From NCBI GenBank assembly GCA_002840685.1, contig PHBU01000023.1, positions 1-64,000 on the forward strand: 64,000 bases of DNA, in the 5' to 3' direction. The translations under genes and the position numbers were made by a program. Shown piece by piece: positions 61,674 through 64,000 of this stretch (positions are counted from its first letter, which is position 1; every line of letters starts with the position of its first letter). The stretch is from Chloroflexi bacterium HGW-Chloroflexi-6 (GTDB lineage: Bacteria; Chloroflexota; Anaerolineae; Anaerolineales; Villigracilaceae). The notes below the pieces were generated by a model. The model saw nothing but the letters and a program-made list of their open reading frames with translations. It was not told the DNA's origin and did not search any database.

Positions 61674-64000
61674 GTTTTGCCCCCAGCATCCTCAATCGAG
61701 GACTTGAAACGCATGCCAATCAAGGCAAAAATCGTTGTGGCCATTTCGCTCTACCCCCAGCATCCTCAATCGAGGACTTGAAACTTCATTATCGATCTCC
61801 TTTGCAAACCAGAATATGATGCTCTACCCCCGGCATCCTCAATCGAGGACTTGAAACATAGTGAAATCTGATGTTGTATTGTGGGTAATCCTTGCGCTCT
61901 ACCCCCGGCATCCTCAATCGAGGACTTGAAACAAATAACAGTGGCAATGATCAAGTCAAAGATCCAGATGTGCTCTACCCCCGGCATCCTCAATCGAGGA
62001 CTTGAAACTCTTCAACAAGGGACCATGGCTGAACGGCCTGCGTTACGCTCTACCCCCGGCATCCTCAATCGAGGACTTGAAACGGGCAGGTGAATCGGGC
62101 TGATCGACGGGGGCTGGAACAGCTCTACCCCCGGCATCCTCAATCGAGGACTTGAAACCCACTTGAGATGGCCAGAACCAGCCCGTGTTCGGGCAGCTCT
62201 ACCCCCGGCATCCTCAATCGAGGACTTGAAACCTTCAGGCCAATCAACATCGGCAGCCTTGGCTCCGCACACAGGCTCTACCCCCGGCATCCTCAATCGA
62301 GGACTTGAAACCTTTGCCCACCAACCAAAAGGGTATAGGTGAAAATTAGCTCTACCCCCGGCATCCTCAATCGAGGACTTGAAACACTTCATTTGCCTCA
62401 GCGGAGAAGGAGAGTGACATCCCGCTCTACCCCCGGCATCCTCAATCGAGGACTTGAAACCTTTAGCAACGGTCTTGCGGGGATCTTGCTGATCTGCTCT
62501 ACCCCCGGCATCCTCAATCGAGGACTTGAAACTCTGACAAACGTGCTCAGAACAACAACAACCTTGCTGGGCTCTACCCCCGGCATCCTCAATCGAGGAC
62601 TTGAAACGGTCGGCAGGCGTGAACTACCTCGTGAGGTAGTATAGACTCTACCCCCGGCATCCTCAATCGAGGACTTGAAACTCCAAGAACAGTCACAGTG
62701 TACCCGTACCGTCCCCAGACTCGCTCTACCCCCGGCATCCTCAATCGAGAACTTGAAACTTTTCAGCCACTGAACTATACTCGTCCGACCAGCTGTGCTC
62801 TACCCCCGGCATCCTCAATCGAGGACTTGAAACAGTAATACCACCCGGAATTGCAGTTCGGGCTACTGTTGTGCTCTACCCCCGGCATCCTCAATCGAGG
62901 ACTTGAAACAAGGGCGGCCCTTTTCATTTCTTGCATTATCCTCCTATGCTCTACCCCCGGCATCCTCAATCGAGGACTTGAAACTAACGATTTTGCAACC
63001 GTTGGCTACCAGTTCACCGAAGGCTCTACCCCCGGCATCCTCAATCGAGGAGTTGAAACATCGTGGCAAACATCACTGTGGCGACTATGAGTACCACGCT
63101 CTACCCCCGGCATCCTCAATCGAGGACTTGAAACATACCAATCGAGATCGAAACCAGGATGAAACATCCTGGCTCTACCCCCGGCATCCTCAATCGAGGA
63201 CTTGAAACTCGCTGGTCCAGGTGCAGGCCGTAATGGCATCCTGTTGGCTCTACCCCCGGCATCCTCAATCGAGGACTTGAAACTCATCGCGGCGGTGTAC
63301 TGGAAGCCCTTGATGAGCGGAATGCTCTACCCCCGGCATCCTCAATCGAGGACTTGAAACGCACGAGAACGACATCATCGTCGTTGTGTCCTTCGGAGCT
63401 CTACCCCCGGCATCCTCAATCGAGGACTTGAAACTAAACACAGTCTTTCCACCATCATGAAATTCGATGGTGAGCTCTACCCTCGGCATCCTCAATCGAG
63501 GACTTGAAACACACAGCCACAACCACCTCGCCCCGCTTAAGCGCCTTTGCGCTCTACCCCCGGCATCCTCAATCGAGGACTTGAAACTTTCGTCCGGAAC
63601 CATGTAGGTTTCGGGCTGGGCGGGCTCTACCCCCGGCATCCTCAATCGAGGACTTGAAACTCTTCTGTCTCCTTCATAGGAGATTTCGTACCAATTAGCT
63701 CTACCCCCGGCATCCTCAATCGAGGACTTGAAACTTGTGGACATAGGTGACGTTGAAGTCCACCAGATATCCGCTCTACCCCCGGCATCCTCAATCGAGG
63801 ACTTGAAACTTGACAGTTCCTACTGGATTGGTGGCGCTTTCAAGATGCTCTACCCCCGGCATCCTCAATCGAGGACTTGAAACATGAGACAGCCGCTGTC
63901 GAGCCATTGCCCTTCACTCACTAGCTCTACCCCCGGCATCCTCAATCGAGGACTTGAAACTGATGAGAATGCCGATGATTCGGAGGGTTAATGAAGAGGC
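61674..64000 (+). CRISPR. CRISPR array, at least 31 repeats, continues past the window
   Basis: I count 31 repeats of 37 bases and 30 complete spacers of about 35-42 bases. The repeat starts GCTCTACCCCCGGCATCC and ends GAGGACTTGAAAC, with an internal hairpin TCCTC-AATC-GAGGA. The 3' end gives the expected type III 5' handle CTTGAAAC, so transcription is on the plus strand. The first repeat differs at its 5' end (GTTTTGC) and the first two have CAGC for CGGC. Single variants occur in repeats starting at 62645, 62723, 63023 and 63474. The last complete repeat starts at 63924, and the following spacer runs to the edge. Confidence 0.97.

Noticed and set aside
61622..63744. Repetitive open frames inside the CRISPR array
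   Set aside because: They are translations of the repeat (for example SSIEDAGGRA) and not genes.

Overview
The window looks like a chromosomal segment of a Chloroflexota bacterium, probably Anaerolineae-like. This is an inference from gene content: a NACHT protein fused to a formylglycine-enzyme-fold domain, GH113-like lipoproteins, a zinc-ribbon/cyclase/ATPase protein, many small toxin-antitoxin pairs and a long type III CRISPR locus. No rRNA is present, so the assignment is not firm.

Layout. 1-0.74 kb: the 5' end of an IS5-type transposase, inserted into a CHAT-protease-like gene and cutting it at the Cys-His-Gly motif. 0.87-11.65 kb: one compact minus-strand operon of nine genes encoding a GH3-type acyl-adenylating enzyme, two GNAT-like proteins, a polytopic membrane protein, four paralogous B12-binding radical SAM enzymes and one SPASM-type radical SAM enzyme. 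It looks like an undescribed biosynthetic pathway. 11.9-17.7 kb: a DUF4258/YgiT-like pair, an aldo/keto reductase, a TetR regulator with palindromic operators next to a GH13 amylase, a DJ-1/PfpI protein and an Old Yellow Enzyme. 18-27 kb: a cyclase/ATPase/TPR protein, a cytochrome P450, a GH38 alpha-mannosidase and AzlCD. 27.4-33.7 kb: a DUF4143 ATPase, a NACHT-FGE protein whose C-terminus looks like a diversity-generating-retroelement target, and L-serine ammonia-lyase. 33.8-47.9 kb: two toxin-antitoxin pairs, carbohydrate enzymes (GH13, two GH113-like lipoproteins, a DUF2804 protein), RecD2 and an ADP-ribosylglycohydrolase.

The stretch 39-52.5 kb carries traces of mobile DNA: a 3' tRNA fragment with its terminator, three copies of a dispersed repeat (one interrupted by a 250-bp element with terminal inverted repeats), two pieces that resemble a group II intron flanking an aadA-like nucleotidyltransferase gene, and a 36-codon hydrophobic ORF.

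52.5-64 kb is a complete type III-B effector operon on the minus strand, in the order cas10-cmr3-cmr1-cmr4-cmr5-cmr6-TM/CARF-SAVED-cas6. It is divergent from a CRISPR array of at least 31 repeats that runs off the right edge. Cas10 lacks the HD nuclease domain but keeps GGDD. Cmr6 carries a C-terminal cold-shock domain. No CARF-HEPN RNase is seen; instead the operon holds a two-helix membrane CARF protein and a small SAVED-like protein. The most interesting candidate is this pairing of two cyclic-oligonucleotide sensors in one cmr operon, followed by the radical SAM/GH3 operon. No cas1 or cas2 is visible; they may lie beyond the array.
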